Part shown: piece by piece, positions 45,639-56,552 of the stretch | Layout: the number at the start of each line of letters is the position of its first letter | How positions within the stretch are numbered: the first letter of the stretch is position 1 | Assembly: GCA_963575645.1 (NCBI GenBank) | Contig: OY754470.1 | Coordinates: 29,742,501 to 29,806,500 of the forward strand | Source of the DNA: Xanthostigma xanthostigma | Lineage: Eukaryota > Arthropoda > Insecta > Raphidioptera > Raphidiidae | Length of the DNA stretch: 64,000 nt | Reading direction: 5' to 3' | The notes under the pieces: model-generated | Told to the model about the DNA's origin: nothing | What the model saw: only the letters and a program-made list of their open reading frames with translations | Database searches by the model: none | Made by a program: the position numbers and the translations under genes

Positions 45639-45756
45639 TGACGTCATTTCCATCTTCGCAGCCAGTGCACCAGCCAGCGCAAGTTCCAGCGGAAAAACCA
45701 GTCTCGTGCGCAGCAGCCTTTATACTGTTTGAGTTTGTTTACTCGCGGTATAAATA
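45639..45756 (+). promoter_or_regulatory. candidate promoter: CRE-like site and TATA box
   Basis: TGACGTCA (a perfect CRE/ATF palindrome) lies at 45639-45646 and TATAAATA at 45749-45756, in a locally GC-richer stretch. A transcript would start near 45780. No convincing coding region follows; the 96-codon frame at 45983-46273 has no family signature. It could equally be the promoter of a transposon. Confidence 0.3.
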
Positions 45757-47561
45757 GAAGAATAAAATATGTCGGATCTCTTTCCATTGAATAAATAAAC
45801 TAGATCATTTTTTTCATTTTTTTAAAACTCTCTAACAGTCAAGATTATTTGAGCCTAGCATCAAATCATGTTTTTAATTAATTATTTTTTTAAATAAAAA
45901 TCCGAGCGCTAGAAGAACACTCCGGTGAGATTCTGGGAGGAGGCTTGTAATCACGGAAACATGGCATCGCGAAACACGAGAATTGCTAAAGGCTTTTAGT
46001 AGAAGTCAAATAAAAAATCTGAAATGTTTAAAAAAAATTACAAAACGTTCAAATCTTCGTCTGACGATGGCACTGTATAAAAGAAGAAAAAATATTATTA
46101 AAATATTAAATATTATTAAATTAAAAAATAAGATTAATTTACAATCAAGTGATGGACGGATCGATTATAAATGTAGAAAATGGTTTTACAGGGTGTCTAT
46201 AATCTCCATTTCTCAATCGGTTCACCCTATATTGTGTGTGAAATCGACGGATTGTGTGCGTGTGTCTACGTAGAGTTTCAGGGCTCCGAGGGCGCGTGTA
46301 AACTCAATTGGCCGTAAGGGCGAAGGGCTTGTCTATGTTGCCTGTATGCTGCACCCACAGTCAGTGGTGTCCCGTTAATAAATTAATGAATTTTTTAACT
46401 ATTGAAACTCGACGGATTGATTGCGTGTGATTAAATTTAATAATAAATATTTACATCAGTAATTTTGTCAAGATTTGAAACTTAGTTTTGGGTCAATTAT
46501 TACCCTGCAAACTGGACATTACTTTAATTTAATTTCTTTGAAATTTATTTGTAAACTGTTTTTAAAAAATTGTTTTTTAAATATCAAAAGATAATAGAAA
46601 ATGTAATCACCAAGTTTAACATTTTCATCCAGATTTGTTTTTTTTTTGTTTTATCTCCCGTGGGACACTATACTATAGCATGTAAAATTGAATGAGGCTT
46701 GTTTCAGGGTCAGTAAATACAATTACATAAAATTATCTGACATTATTTATTTAATTGCTTGCCTACAATCTGGATCTAGAATCAATGCATCTCAATATTG
46801 TTCTCAAACCTAAATCACATTAATTATATATTATTGGACGGCATTTGGTGAGCTCAAATTTAATATTTTTTTGTATTTTAAAGAAAACGATTTTGTTTTC
46901 GTTCATCGTAATTTTAAGTTATGTGAAATAATTCCATTTATTTTCTATATTCTGTCTTCTGATTGGAGCTCTAAAGTTGGACAATTCTCTTCTGAATCGA
47001 AGAATTGAAAACATCAATGCCGTTGTGCTTTCTTTTTTTGATCCTTAAGCCTAGAAGATTTTCAAATTAAAATATATCTAGGATTGCATCTATTTACAAG
47101 AGATTGTAGCAATTTCATGTATTATTCGTACAGTTTTGAAGAAAAAAATATAATTTAAAACTATTGGATATAATGTTAGTTCCAACTTCGTAACGTATTT
47201 TTTTTCCAAGAGTTGTGACTCCGTCACTGGTGAATCATGTTCGGGGTTTGCGTGTGCAATCAGGGGTAACTGTGTCTTGGGGGTTACCGCGGATCACTGA
47301 TATTGGCTTTGTTACATCGCGGTAAGCCCGACCATGTAACAAGCTCGGATGAGCAAGTTTCGTCGTTGATCAAACCCTGAAGCTCTTGCATTAAGCTTAC
47401 AACTATAAAGTGAAAAATGTACTTCGAGTCACGCTCTACTTTGTTTCTTTTAGAAAACTATATCGCCATAAATTTATACGGATGATTAGAAAAATAAAAC
47501 ATTTCCTGCCAAAATAATGCTAACGGGTAGAAGATCAAAAATAAGATATATCAAATGTCTA
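45757..47561. other. unassigned sequence
   Basis: No gene with a recognisable family. A CGACGGATTG...GCGTGTG block occurs near 46243 and again near 46409. Around 47220-47400 the sequence is more GC-rich but unassigned. Confidence 0.4.
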
Positions 47562-47640
47562 CTCGTCGTGAGCATTGTGGAGTAATGAAACTTAGCTAAC
47601 GCGAAATTGGTTGTTTCGGGTTCAAATCCCAACAGTGACA
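47562..47640 (+). repeat. possible tRNA-like SINE head
   Basis: TGTGGAGTAATG (A-box-like, near 47575) and CGGGTTCAAATCCC (B-box-like, 47617-47630) are spaced as in a tRNA. A related sequence is at 52062-52140 on the minus strand. Confidence 0.45.
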
Positions 47641-49164
47641 TTTACATTTTTTCTTATATACAAGCCTTCTAAAATATTGTGATGATAATCGTTTAATATT
47701 ATTATGCATTCACTATTTAGTAAAAAAGATGCGGTAAAGGAATTTAATGGCATTGTTAATATTATTATTCATTGTTATAAAAAATGTGTTTGTATTTTTT
47801 TTTATTTAAATAGAAATTGAAATGATTTATCTAACTAAAATGGACAGTACCTACTGTTAAAAATTAATGTTGCCACTTTTTAACGAATATTGGAATTGTT
47901 AGTTAAACAAAAAATGTTCATGTTTGTGTTAAAGAATAACAAGTTTAGCCAATGACCTATTCGTAGGGCTATCATAATTTAGTACTTTTTATTTAAGCAG
48001 AAGAACGTATGGCTTGACTTTTGATTAATCTTAAATCTGGTAAAACTTATAGAAACCAACTAATTTAAAAAGAAACTCGTTTCTATATTAATGATGATTA
48101 ATGCAACATTTTGTTGTTATTCGAAGTTATTATTCGAAGATTTCAATTTCATTAAAAACACGTTAGAATTATTATTGAGCGTTTGAGGCGCTCAGTATAA
48201 AAGACTGTTGCATTTCGCTTTTTCCTTTCCACAAGAGACGGTGAAATTTGTTTCTTTGTGTTAAATCCATCGTATCGACGATTCACCTTCCACTGCTTTC
48301 ATTAATCTTACAGAGGAAGATGAAAAAAATAGCTATTGACATTTTCAATTTCGGACGAAAGCTTGAAGCTGAATAGGTTTTCACACCCAAAAGAAATTGC
48401 TTGCACTTAGATACATTCGTTTGCTGTGATACTTTATTGGATTTATGTGCGTCTATATCCATGCCCACGTGGCAAAATGGTTTACGTTTACAAGACATGT
48501 CTTCCAATCTCGAATGTGAAGTAACTACGTAACACGAACAACTACCACAAAACTAAATATTTTATTTTGTACACAAATTTTCATCATATAAAAGCAAATC
48601 ACTTACCTATGGATACCGATATGATAATTATTTAATATTATTTTTTATCTTAAACAAACATTTTTTTTTAATATTATTTTCTTCTGTTATTACACTGGAA
48701 TTGTTCCCACCGATTGACATGGCTGATTATGTCAGAGGATGTAGAGGCCCATAAACCATATATTAAAAAAAAAACACAAATTTTCAAGACGTATCTTTCC
48801 ATGCGTTCAAATTAAATTTAAGTTAATACACTGGCCTTCTATGATCTAAAGAAAATAAGAAATTTTCATATTTCTTTTCGTATTTGAGATAAAACTTCAA
48901 AGTTATTTAGAAAAGTTCAAAATTTAAAAATACCTACTTCTAAAAACCGAGATCCATTAAAAAATATGAGTTTTCTTAATTTTTAGGTAACATCTAAATA
49001 CGATTTCCAAGAGGATTAACTAGTTTCTCAAGAAAAATCTCCATAAAATATAACATTAAGCTGAGAATTTGATCTGAAACGGTTTAAAGGACATGCACGT
49101 AACTTCACAAAACTACCGGAGCTATTGCCATGAGGGAATGAAAAAATAAATTAGGAGTTATGGC
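47641..49164. other. unassigned AT-rich sequence
   Basis: No gene or repeat recognised. The 74-codon minus-strand frame at 48283-48507 lacks a signature. Confidence 0.4.
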
Positions 49165-49560
49165 TTAATAGCACGTTATGCACCTCATCCTAAAATAATT
49201 ATTGTGCTCCCCCTTGTCCTGGATGTAGTCCTCCAATAGTTTGGATCTCTTCATGAACTCCAGAAGATTGGTGACTAGATTATCCTGAGGAACTACTCCG
49301 CTCTCATCAACGTATCCAAAGATGGTATTTCTTCTGTAGGCTAGAACCTCGCATGCGAACAGTAAATGGTTGGGTGATTCGTCCTCCATTTCGCAAAATA
49401 CATTGTGTCGATTCCTGATGTACATAACCTCATTGTAGGTAAATGCTTTCTCAGGGGTCCATGACCGGTTAAGAGTCCAACCACTTTCCTGAGTTGAGGT
49501 CTAGTGAGTTTGTTCAAGTTCACTGTAAGCCTGTTTGAAAGGCCTACAAGCATCCTTTTC
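49165..49560 (-). pseudogene. LINE ORF2 C-terminal fragment (RNase-H/zinc-knuckle region)
   Basis: One frame (from 49553) reads LTRPQLRKVVGLLTGHGPLRKHL, and after a frameshift near 49440 another reads CEMEDESPNHLLFACEVLAY and VTNLLEFMKRSKLL. These correspond to the conserved tail after the RNase H domain of many insect non-LTR retrotransposon polyproteins, with the usual C-x-H-x-C pattern partly degraded. It is a frameshifted fossil fragment; upstream domains are not present. Confidence 0.7.
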
Positions 49561-49613
49561 CCATGTACGTTTCCTGAGTTCTGATTGCGGGTTCAGCTTT
49601 TGACAGTTTGTGG

Positions 49614-49713
49614 AATAAGAAAAAATTCGCAGGTTTGTGGACAAAAGTTATATTTATAATTGTACAATTATAAATATAACTTTTGTCCACAAACCTGCGA
49701 ATTTTTTCTTATT
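49614..49713. repeat. perfect 100-nt palindrome
   Basis: Every base of 49614-49663 pairs with 49713-49664, with no spacer; the centre reads ATTGTACAAT. It lies within an insertion flanked by a 13-bp duplication (next entry). Confidence 0.95.
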
Positions 49714-49746
49714 AACTATTATCGATGGACACGATATCTAATATAT
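49618..49746. mobile_element. palindromic insertion with 13-bp target duplication
   Basis: AGTTTGTGGAATA occurs at 49605-49617 and again at 49747-49759, bracketing 129 bp that contain nearly all of the perfect palindrome plus a ~33-bp single-copy tail. It resembles the insertion at 22685-22916 in having a perfect palindrome and a 12-13-bp duplication, though the sequences are unrelated. Confidence 0.65.
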
Positions 49747-49759
49747 AGTTTGTGGAATA

Positions 49760-51001
49760 TTTAGCTATTGTCATAGTTACATTTCACAACAACCGTTTTT
49801 CAGAACCGTGACTAGCGAAAAATTCTTAAAAATTTAGTTTTGGCTCACTATTTGTTGGTTATTTATTTTTAATCCTTTTAAAACTTCATAAAATACGATT
49901 AATAGTGTCACTCAATTAACTGAGGAAAATATTATTCAACATGTTCAAAAGTTTATCAAAGCATGTTCTTCTAACCCAGATGTGTTTAAAATAATTTGCC
50001 ACCGACACGAACGACTCGAATACTGAACTCGTTTATTTATGTGCATTTTAAAATATATAAATAAACTCACAAAAATTACGCTTCCAACCGTTTCGATATT
50101 ATTTAGACCCAATTCCATCTCAGCCGCAATAGTAGTTGAGTTCTTAAAATAATGCAAAACGATATCGCAGGAACAAAAAGATTAACCTTAAGTATTGCTA
50201 AGGAACAGTCGAAACATGCAATAAATAACAAGCATAATGAAGCTTTAATTTTGTCGGTCTACTTAATGGGCTCAGGACTCGGGAACTTCGCGTAGAGCGT
50301 CCCTCTCTGATGTGCTTCCTTTATTACTTCACGCCACGCACGCTATTAGAGCAGGTTGCTGGAACGACGACGCAAGAATATCTACACACACATACACAGT
50401 ACACACACATCATCGAGTGTGCTAGGTGCTTTACACACTTTGTTACAACAGATAGGTACCGAAGTAGTACAACTGCAGTTGAAAAAATATTTAGAAAAAA
50501 TTTATGTAGGTATACACTATATAGTGAATTTCATTTAAATATGGTAGTTGCAGAAATCATTAATGAATTACAGAAAATCGTAGATCGGACACCCAAGGGA
50601 GGTTCGGATGCAAATTATGAGGACCGAATTCTGTCGTGTGATACAAGCTAGGGAGTTTTCAACAGGGGTTAGGCTCTGAAGGAGAAATACAATAGCCCCA
50701 GAATTGCCTCTCAATGATTTCTTTAATTAGGGTTTTATGAAAACAATAGTATTTAGTAATAAATTAGAAAATATTGACCAACTTGAAAGTACCATAATGA
50801 AAGTGTCTTATTATATATGTTAATTCTGTTTTACATAATTTTTATTATAACTGTTTTGGATACTGTCAAATGGTGATAATGGTGATATAATACATTACTA
50901 ATTTCTATAGCTACCAACTAAACAAAATCCGCTTATGTTGACGTAGGTACGAAATAAATGGAACCATATCTGTTCAACAATTTTCTGTTAAACTTCTAAC
51001 A
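49760..51001. other. unassigned sequence
   Basis: No gene recognised. The 113-codon plus-strand frame at 50310-50651 has no family signature. Part of it (AATTACAGAAAATCG near 50566) resembles the palindromic element at 7850. Confidence 0.4.
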
Positions 51002-51003
51002 TA

Positions 51004-51215
51004 GAGATATTACATTCGAGTACGCGAGAGAGCAGTGAAAGTGTCTGCAATTAAGAGAGAGAACAGTTCCTTATCTCTGTGGTAACTAATGATACAAAAC
51101 AATGCTGTTTTGAGTAAACAAATTTCTGGTTTTCTGTAGTGTTCTCTCTCTTAACTGAGGACGCTTTCATTTATGGCAAGCATGCGCACTAGCGTACTCT
51201 AGTTACTTATATCTC
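51004..51215. mobile_element. TA-flanked MITE family A, copy 2 (best preserved)
   Basis: GAGATATTACATTCGAGTAC (left) and the inverted right end (GTACTCTAGTTACTTATATC, then TC) abut TA at 51002-51003 and 51216-51217. It is 212 bp and non-coding. Confidence 0.8.
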
Positions 51216-51217
51216 TA

Positions 51218-52061
51218 AGACTTCTAATCGAAGTTGGAGGTATTACAACTTATGAATCTGAAACACAATCTTAAAATAGAAATGTCGAAAATGTATATGA
51301 ATACAGATTTGAACAGATAATAATAAAACAACAACATACATACAAAAATCGCAGATGTGAAAATTTCAGTTTTGTTAGGTTATATTTTTCTTTTTTGTTT
51401 AAACAAAGCCACGTCCAAGCCTCAACATACGTTATATTTCGTTTGTGACTGAATACTGAAAAGTATCTATTATGTTACTATTCAGTATTCAAAGACAAAT
51501 AAAAATGTTTGTGAAATATGGCGTAGATACTTTTTATCTGTCAAAGAGTGTATTCTTTTTGCTTACGGAATATATCAGCATAGCATCATGTCAGGGTGAA
51601 AGAGCTCCCCAAACATCATCATATGTACGTGAGGGATGCCGTAAGAACCACCACCTTAAATAAACGGCGCGTTAAGTATACATCCCCATTATTTGTGTCG
51701 TTTTCCAAATGGAACTGCTCAATTATCTGAAGATTTTATGACCCATATTTTGTGTGTGCCATATGCCTCGAAGACAGTACACGATGCATCCAATGCATCA
51801 CTTGTTTAGGGTAAAAGAAATATCGAAACAAAATATAGGGGTTTAAACTGCAATATATCTCAATTTATTGTGTTTTAAGTTTTTAACAACCATAAACTAT
51901 ATAGTTGCGAATCGGAACATAAAACATGGACGCATATAGATTCCATTATTTCTTAGTTTGAAATCATTACCTAGAAGATTTTAACTTTAAAGTGCAGCTA
52001 CTATTGCTACATTGGAAACACTCATTGTTGCATCGCAATATTAGAAAAATTTATTTCTCAA
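51218..52061. other. unassigned sequence
   Basis: No gene recognised; the 63-codon frame at 51472-51663 has no signature. Confidence 0.4.
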
Positions 52062-52140
52062 GCAATGTTACCGTCGGGATATGAACCCCGAATCTTTCCA
52101 CTATCGCGGCGAACTGAGTTACATTACTCCACAGTGACAC
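52062..52140 (-). repeat. possible tRNA-like SINE head
   Basis: On the minus strand TGTGGAGTAATGTAACTC and GGGGTTCATATCCCGAC resemble A- and B-box regions; related to 47562-47640. Confidence 0.45.
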
Positions 52141-52168
52141 AGCAACATCAATCAATAATTCTAATATA

Positions 52169-52524
52169 CAGTGTGTCCCCGGATTGAGTTCACAATAGGT
52201 GAGATTGACCAAAAATTTTCGAATGGGAATTTCATATTTTGGGATTCCACCCTGCGTGGTCTGAAAATTTGCATAACGCCATAATTTTTCATTGTGAACA
52301 ACTTTTCTTAGTGACACTTTTGCGTACTATGAACGGAAAAGGTACCTTACCTGAAAAGAAAAGAAGTTTTGCTCAACTGTAAAGGCCTACTTGATTAAAA
52401 AAAATCGAAAGTAAACTAAAAATAAGTTTCAGACCAAGCAGGGCAGAATCCCAAAATATGAAATTCCAATTCGAAAATTTTTAGTCAATCTCACCTATTG
52501 TGAACTCAATCCGGGGACACACTG
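52169..52524. mobile_element. TA-flanked MITE with ~110-bp terminal inverted repeats
   Basis: It starts CAGTGTGTCCCCGGATTGAG and ends with the complement, flanked by TA (52167-52168 and 52525-52526). Arms share TCACAATAGGTGAGATTGAC and AATCCCAAAATATGAAATTC (or complements). It is 356 bp, non-coding, and probably mobilised by a mariner-type transposase. A remnant of the same end (ACTCAATCCAGGGACATG) lies near 58418-58436. Confidence 0.85.
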
Positions 52525-52800
52525 TATAGCAATTTCTAACTTACTGTTTATTTCACATCATTTCTTAACATATGTAGCAATAAACAGTAGCTATACTTAA
52601 AGTTATTAAAGAGTTGTACCTACGGATTAATTTTACATACCAAAAATTTTAATTTCTTTTACGGTAAAAAAAACCGTTTAAAAAAAACTTGTTATTTATT
52701 GTAAAAAACAAAAGTTTAAAAATGAATTAAAAAACCCCAATTCTGTAAAAAATGTGCACTAAGATATAGTAGGTACTTATTTCGCATTTGTAATTAAAAA

Positions 52801-52921
52801 TATTGTGCAACGCGTACGGTGTTGTCGATTGCCCACTCGAACTGATGTGCTCACTCTTCATTGGTGCGTCCCACTCTGCTCTCGTAAGCAATCGACAACT
52901 TACCGCACTAGTTGTACAATA
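52801..52921. repeat. small MITE family E, copy 2
   Basis: TATTGTGCAACGCG and GGTGTTGTCGATTGC (left) are matched by GCAATCGACAACTTACCGC and TTGTACAATA (right), arms of about 33 bp. Confidence 0.75.
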
Positions 52922-53207
52922 CACTATTATTTCAAAAATAGTTCCTTTACCGCATCCCGTATGCATAAACATAATATAAAATTGGTAATAAAATTCACTT
53001 GGATCTCATTCTGATCGTCCTGTGTACACTTCTGGACATTTGGTACTTAAATTAATTAATAAAGTTCTCAGACACATATTTGACTGACCATCACTGAGTT
53101 TGAATCGAACATTCCAATGCAGAACGCAAACTAACGTACCGCGAACGTCTATTCGTTGAGCTCGGTCCATTAACATAATTAATATTTAGCTGTGCGTTGC
53201 AACTATA

Positions 53208-53342
53208 GAGATATTAGACTAGAGTACGCGAGTGAGCAGTGAAAGTGTCTGCAATCAAGAGAGAGAGAGAGAGAGAATAGTTCCTTATCTCTAACTAATG
53301 GTACAAAACAATGCTGATTTGAGTGAACAAATATCTGGTTTC
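53208..53342. repeat. TA-flanked MITE family A, truncated copy 3
   Basis: It begins GAGATATTAGACTAGAGTAC after TA, includes an expanded GA run near 53258-53277, and breaks off after ATATCTGGTTTC; the right half is missing. Confidence 0.75.
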
Positions 53343-54159
53343 AACAGCGATGGTTGCAGCACACCAACATTTGTTTATAGGCAGACGGTAAAACAGCTGT
53401 TGATGACGAATTTATGGTAAAAAATAGTCATTGAGGACAGCCGACGAAAGTGAAAACTTCAAACTATATACATACCTATACACAGCACTGATGTTACAAT
53501 CTTACAATAATGAAAATTAGAGTCAAGATAGGCAAAAAACTTTACTAAATACGTTATTATACAATGTATAAAATAATGTGTACTGGCTGTGCGCGCGCCA
53601 ACAGCTACACAAATATTTAAACAGGTCATCAGATAAAACTCAAACGGAAACTTATGACTTCTGTTGTCGACCGTCCATAATTGTATCTAGGTAAAACTAT
53701 ATTACGGCAAAAAAAAATGAATGGTAACCATTCATTACTGATACACATGTATCTGTTAGATGTACATTACGTAATTGACTCACATAAAGGGAGTCTGTAT
53801 TCAGACAGACAGAAAGACGGACAGACGTATAGCAGGGAACTGTTTCCTCTTTCATAACTTCCTTCCTGATGGCGTACCGTCGCTTGATGCACGGTACATA
53901 TTTATGTACCCTGGCTCCCTTGTAGCTTTATTCCCTCACCTACCGTACGTGCCCATCGTACACGTGTATGGCACCGTGTACACACATATTATAACTTATA
54001 GCTCAGGTTATCTCTTCTATCAACCCTCAGTGTCACGCATTTCTCTCTTTTGACCGGCTCTTCAAAGTAAAATATTCAATCAGTGTATCGCTGTTTAATA
54101 ATCACAGTTTACTTTCAATGTCAAGTTGAAAGGAGAAAAAAACTTAAAAAAAAAAGATG
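53343..54159. other. unassigned sequence
   Basis: A 92-codon plus-strand frame (53775-54053) has no recognisable family. Nothing else is seen. Confidence 0.4.
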
Positions 54160-55470
54160 GGTTGCACTCCGGGAGTGCCTGCAGAAGTGAAAACTTGAAT
54201 ATTAACGTCTTACGAATTTTCGATCAGGTCACGTGTCCTGACGCGAGTTTAACATTTTTTACCCATTACAAAAAAGTGTACAAAAGTTTTCGTCTTACGC
54301 ATTTTGTCTTACGCATTTTTGAACAGGTCTTACGAATTTTAGATCTGACGCGAGTTTAACATTTTTTACCCATTACAAAAAAAGTGTACAAAAATTTTCG
54401 TCTTACGCATTTTCGATCAGGTCTTACGAATTTTAGATCTGACGCGAGTTTAACATTATTTACCCATTACAAAAAAAGTGTACAAAAGTTTTCGTCTTAC
54501 GAATTTTGTCTTACATATTTTCGATCAGGTCTTACGAATTTTAGATCTGACGCGAGTTTAACATTTTTTACCCATTACAAAAAAAGTGTACAAAAGTTTT
54601 CGTCTTACGCATTTTGTCTTACGCATTTTTGAACAGGTCTTACGAATTTTAGATCTGACGCGAGTTTAACATTTTTTACCCATTACAAAAAAAGTGTACA
54701 AAAGTTTTCGTCTTACGAATTTTGTCTTACGCATTTTCGATCAGGTCTTACGAATTTTCGATCTGACGCGAGCTTAACATTTTTTACCCATTACAAAAAA
54801 AGTGTACAAAAGTTTTCGTCTTACGAATTTTGTCTTACGCATTTTTGAACAGGTCTTACGAATTTTAGATCTGACGCGAGTTTAACATTTTTTACCCATT
54901 ACAAAAAAGTGTACAAAAGTTTTCGTCTTACGCATTTTGTCTTACGCATTTTTGAACAGGTCTTACGAATTTTAGATCTGACGCGAGTTTAACATTTTTT
55001 ACCCATTACAAAAAAAGTGTACAAAAGTTTTCGTCTTACGCATTTTCGATCAGGTCTTACGAATTTTAGATCTGACGCGAGTTTAACATTATTTACCCAT
55101 TACAAAAAAAGTGTACAAAAGTTTTCGTCTTACGAATTTTGTCTTACACATTTTCGATCAGGTCTTACGAATTTTAGATCTGACGCGAGTTTAACATTTT
55201 TTACCCATTACAAAAAAAGTGTACAAAAGTTTTCGTCTTACGAATTTTGTCTTACGCATTTTCGATCAGGTCTTACGAATTTTCGATCTGACGCGAGCTT
55301 AACATTTTTTACCCATTACAAAAAAAGTGTACAAAAGTTTTCGTCTTACGAATTTTGTCTTACGCATTTTCGATCAGGTCTTACGAATTTTCGATCTGAC
55401 GCGAGTTTAACATTTTTTACCCATTACAAAAAAAGTGTACAACGCCGCTAAAGAAGTTTTCACTTAAAAA
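54160..55470. repeat. tandem array, twelve units of 108 bp, within a mobile-element-like frame
   Basis: GACGCGAG starts at 54240, 54347, 54441, 54549, 54657, 54765, 54873, 54980, 55074, 55182, 55290 and 55398. Spacing is 107-108 bp except two 94-bp units (from 54347 and from 54980) that lack the same 14 bp. Unit core: TTTAACATTTTTTACCCATT, GTGTACAAAAGTTTTCGTC and repeated CTTACGNATTTT. GAAGTGAAAACTT before the array (54184-54196) is inverted as AAGTTTTCACT after it (55454-55464), and a GCACTCCGGGAGTGC hairpin sits at 54164-54178. Since 108 is a multiple of three, a repeated 36-residue frame runs through parts of it; it is not taken as a gene. Confidence 0.9.
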
Positions 55471-55494
55471 TTGAACCTCCTTCAAAAAAAGTGT

Positions 55495-55992
55495 GTGTGT
55501 GTCAGCTCCGACGCACGACTAGAGTTTACTCCTTAGATGCGCTGTGTAATGTATTCTATCTCATACTTTTGCACGTTAAATCCTACAGATATATATGTTT
55601 GTCTCTTTTGAAGCGTGCGACCGTAACGCCACACTTGAGTCAGTCAGTTACTTAGTTGCAGCGCGTACGTACAGTGGATTACAAACAACTCTGTGATATA
55701 AATTGTTCAGTCGGTACAACAAGGCCTAGGTAACTGCTAAGATAGAAGATAAATGAGCTGTGTAAACCATTGAGTGCAATTATATAAATCTGGTTTTACA
55801 TAAATAACTTCTTGTAAATAATCGTGTGTATATAGTTAAAACTTTGGTGTTTTCGTTATTTTGTTTCTGTTAACGTTGTTATTACTTTTACGTTTGAGAA
55901 GTACGCTTTCGTTTGTGTGTTTAACTGTTTTGTTAAACGTTTATTATTGCAAATAAATAATTTCCACCACGGACTAGAACAGTTTTGTTACA
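55495..55992 (+). mobile_element. degenerate Ty3-type LTR, copy 4
   Basis: From about 55630 it matches the LTR at 6477-7116 (CAGTCAGTTA, TATATAAATCTGGTTTTACA, GAAGTACGCTTTCGTTTGTG), and it ends GTTTTGTTACA at 55992. The 5' boundary is uncertain (a TGTGTGTG run near 55492), and no clean target duplication was found. The 5' part differs from the other copies. Confidence 0.7.
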
Positions 55993-56548
55993 AAATGCAA
56001 ACATCTTTATTAGGATCCCTCCCGGCTAAATTTCTACTTAATAGTTTAGATTTTAAAAGATATAGAAGCCGTCATTATTTTCAATACAAGTAACTAAAAA
56101 CTTCAGTTGAGAAAAATTCAGTTGAGATAGATTAATAAATTGTCGATATCAAGTAGCACCGTATAAAACAAAGAAGAATCCAACATTTTCCCCTCTAATA
56201 GTACGCTACACTAATAAACATAATATCAAATTACTCAATTATTTCAAGCTATTAGTTAGTGAATGAATTTCTACCAGTTTAATTGATCAACATTCGGTGT
56301 TATTATAAACGTGAGTCATTCATAAATTAAAATAACAAATTTTAATAGCTTGTGATGTAGAATGTAGACTAGAGTACTTTTTTTTTAACTGTTGTTCGTG
56401 GAGGAATATAACATTCTATGAATTCAATCAGTCTTTTTAAACCGGAAAATCATTAGTTCCACTTTTTAGTCGATTTCCGGTCCTTTATAAGACTTACAAA
56501 TTTCCCTATACAACGCACGATGCATATCAAAAATCAATCTATATCTAT
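55993..56548. other. unassigned AT-rich sequence
   Basis: Nothing recognised. Confidence 0.4.
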
Positions 56549-56552
56549 ATAT

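Noticed and set aside
54126-55451. Long open frames encoding a repeated 36-residue peptide
   Set aside because: They follow from a 108-bp tandem unit (a multiple of three) and are broken by the 94-bp units. There is no start context or protein family.
54160-55470. CRISPR-like array
   Set aside because: The repeats are contiguous with no unique spacers, and the DNA is eukaryotic.
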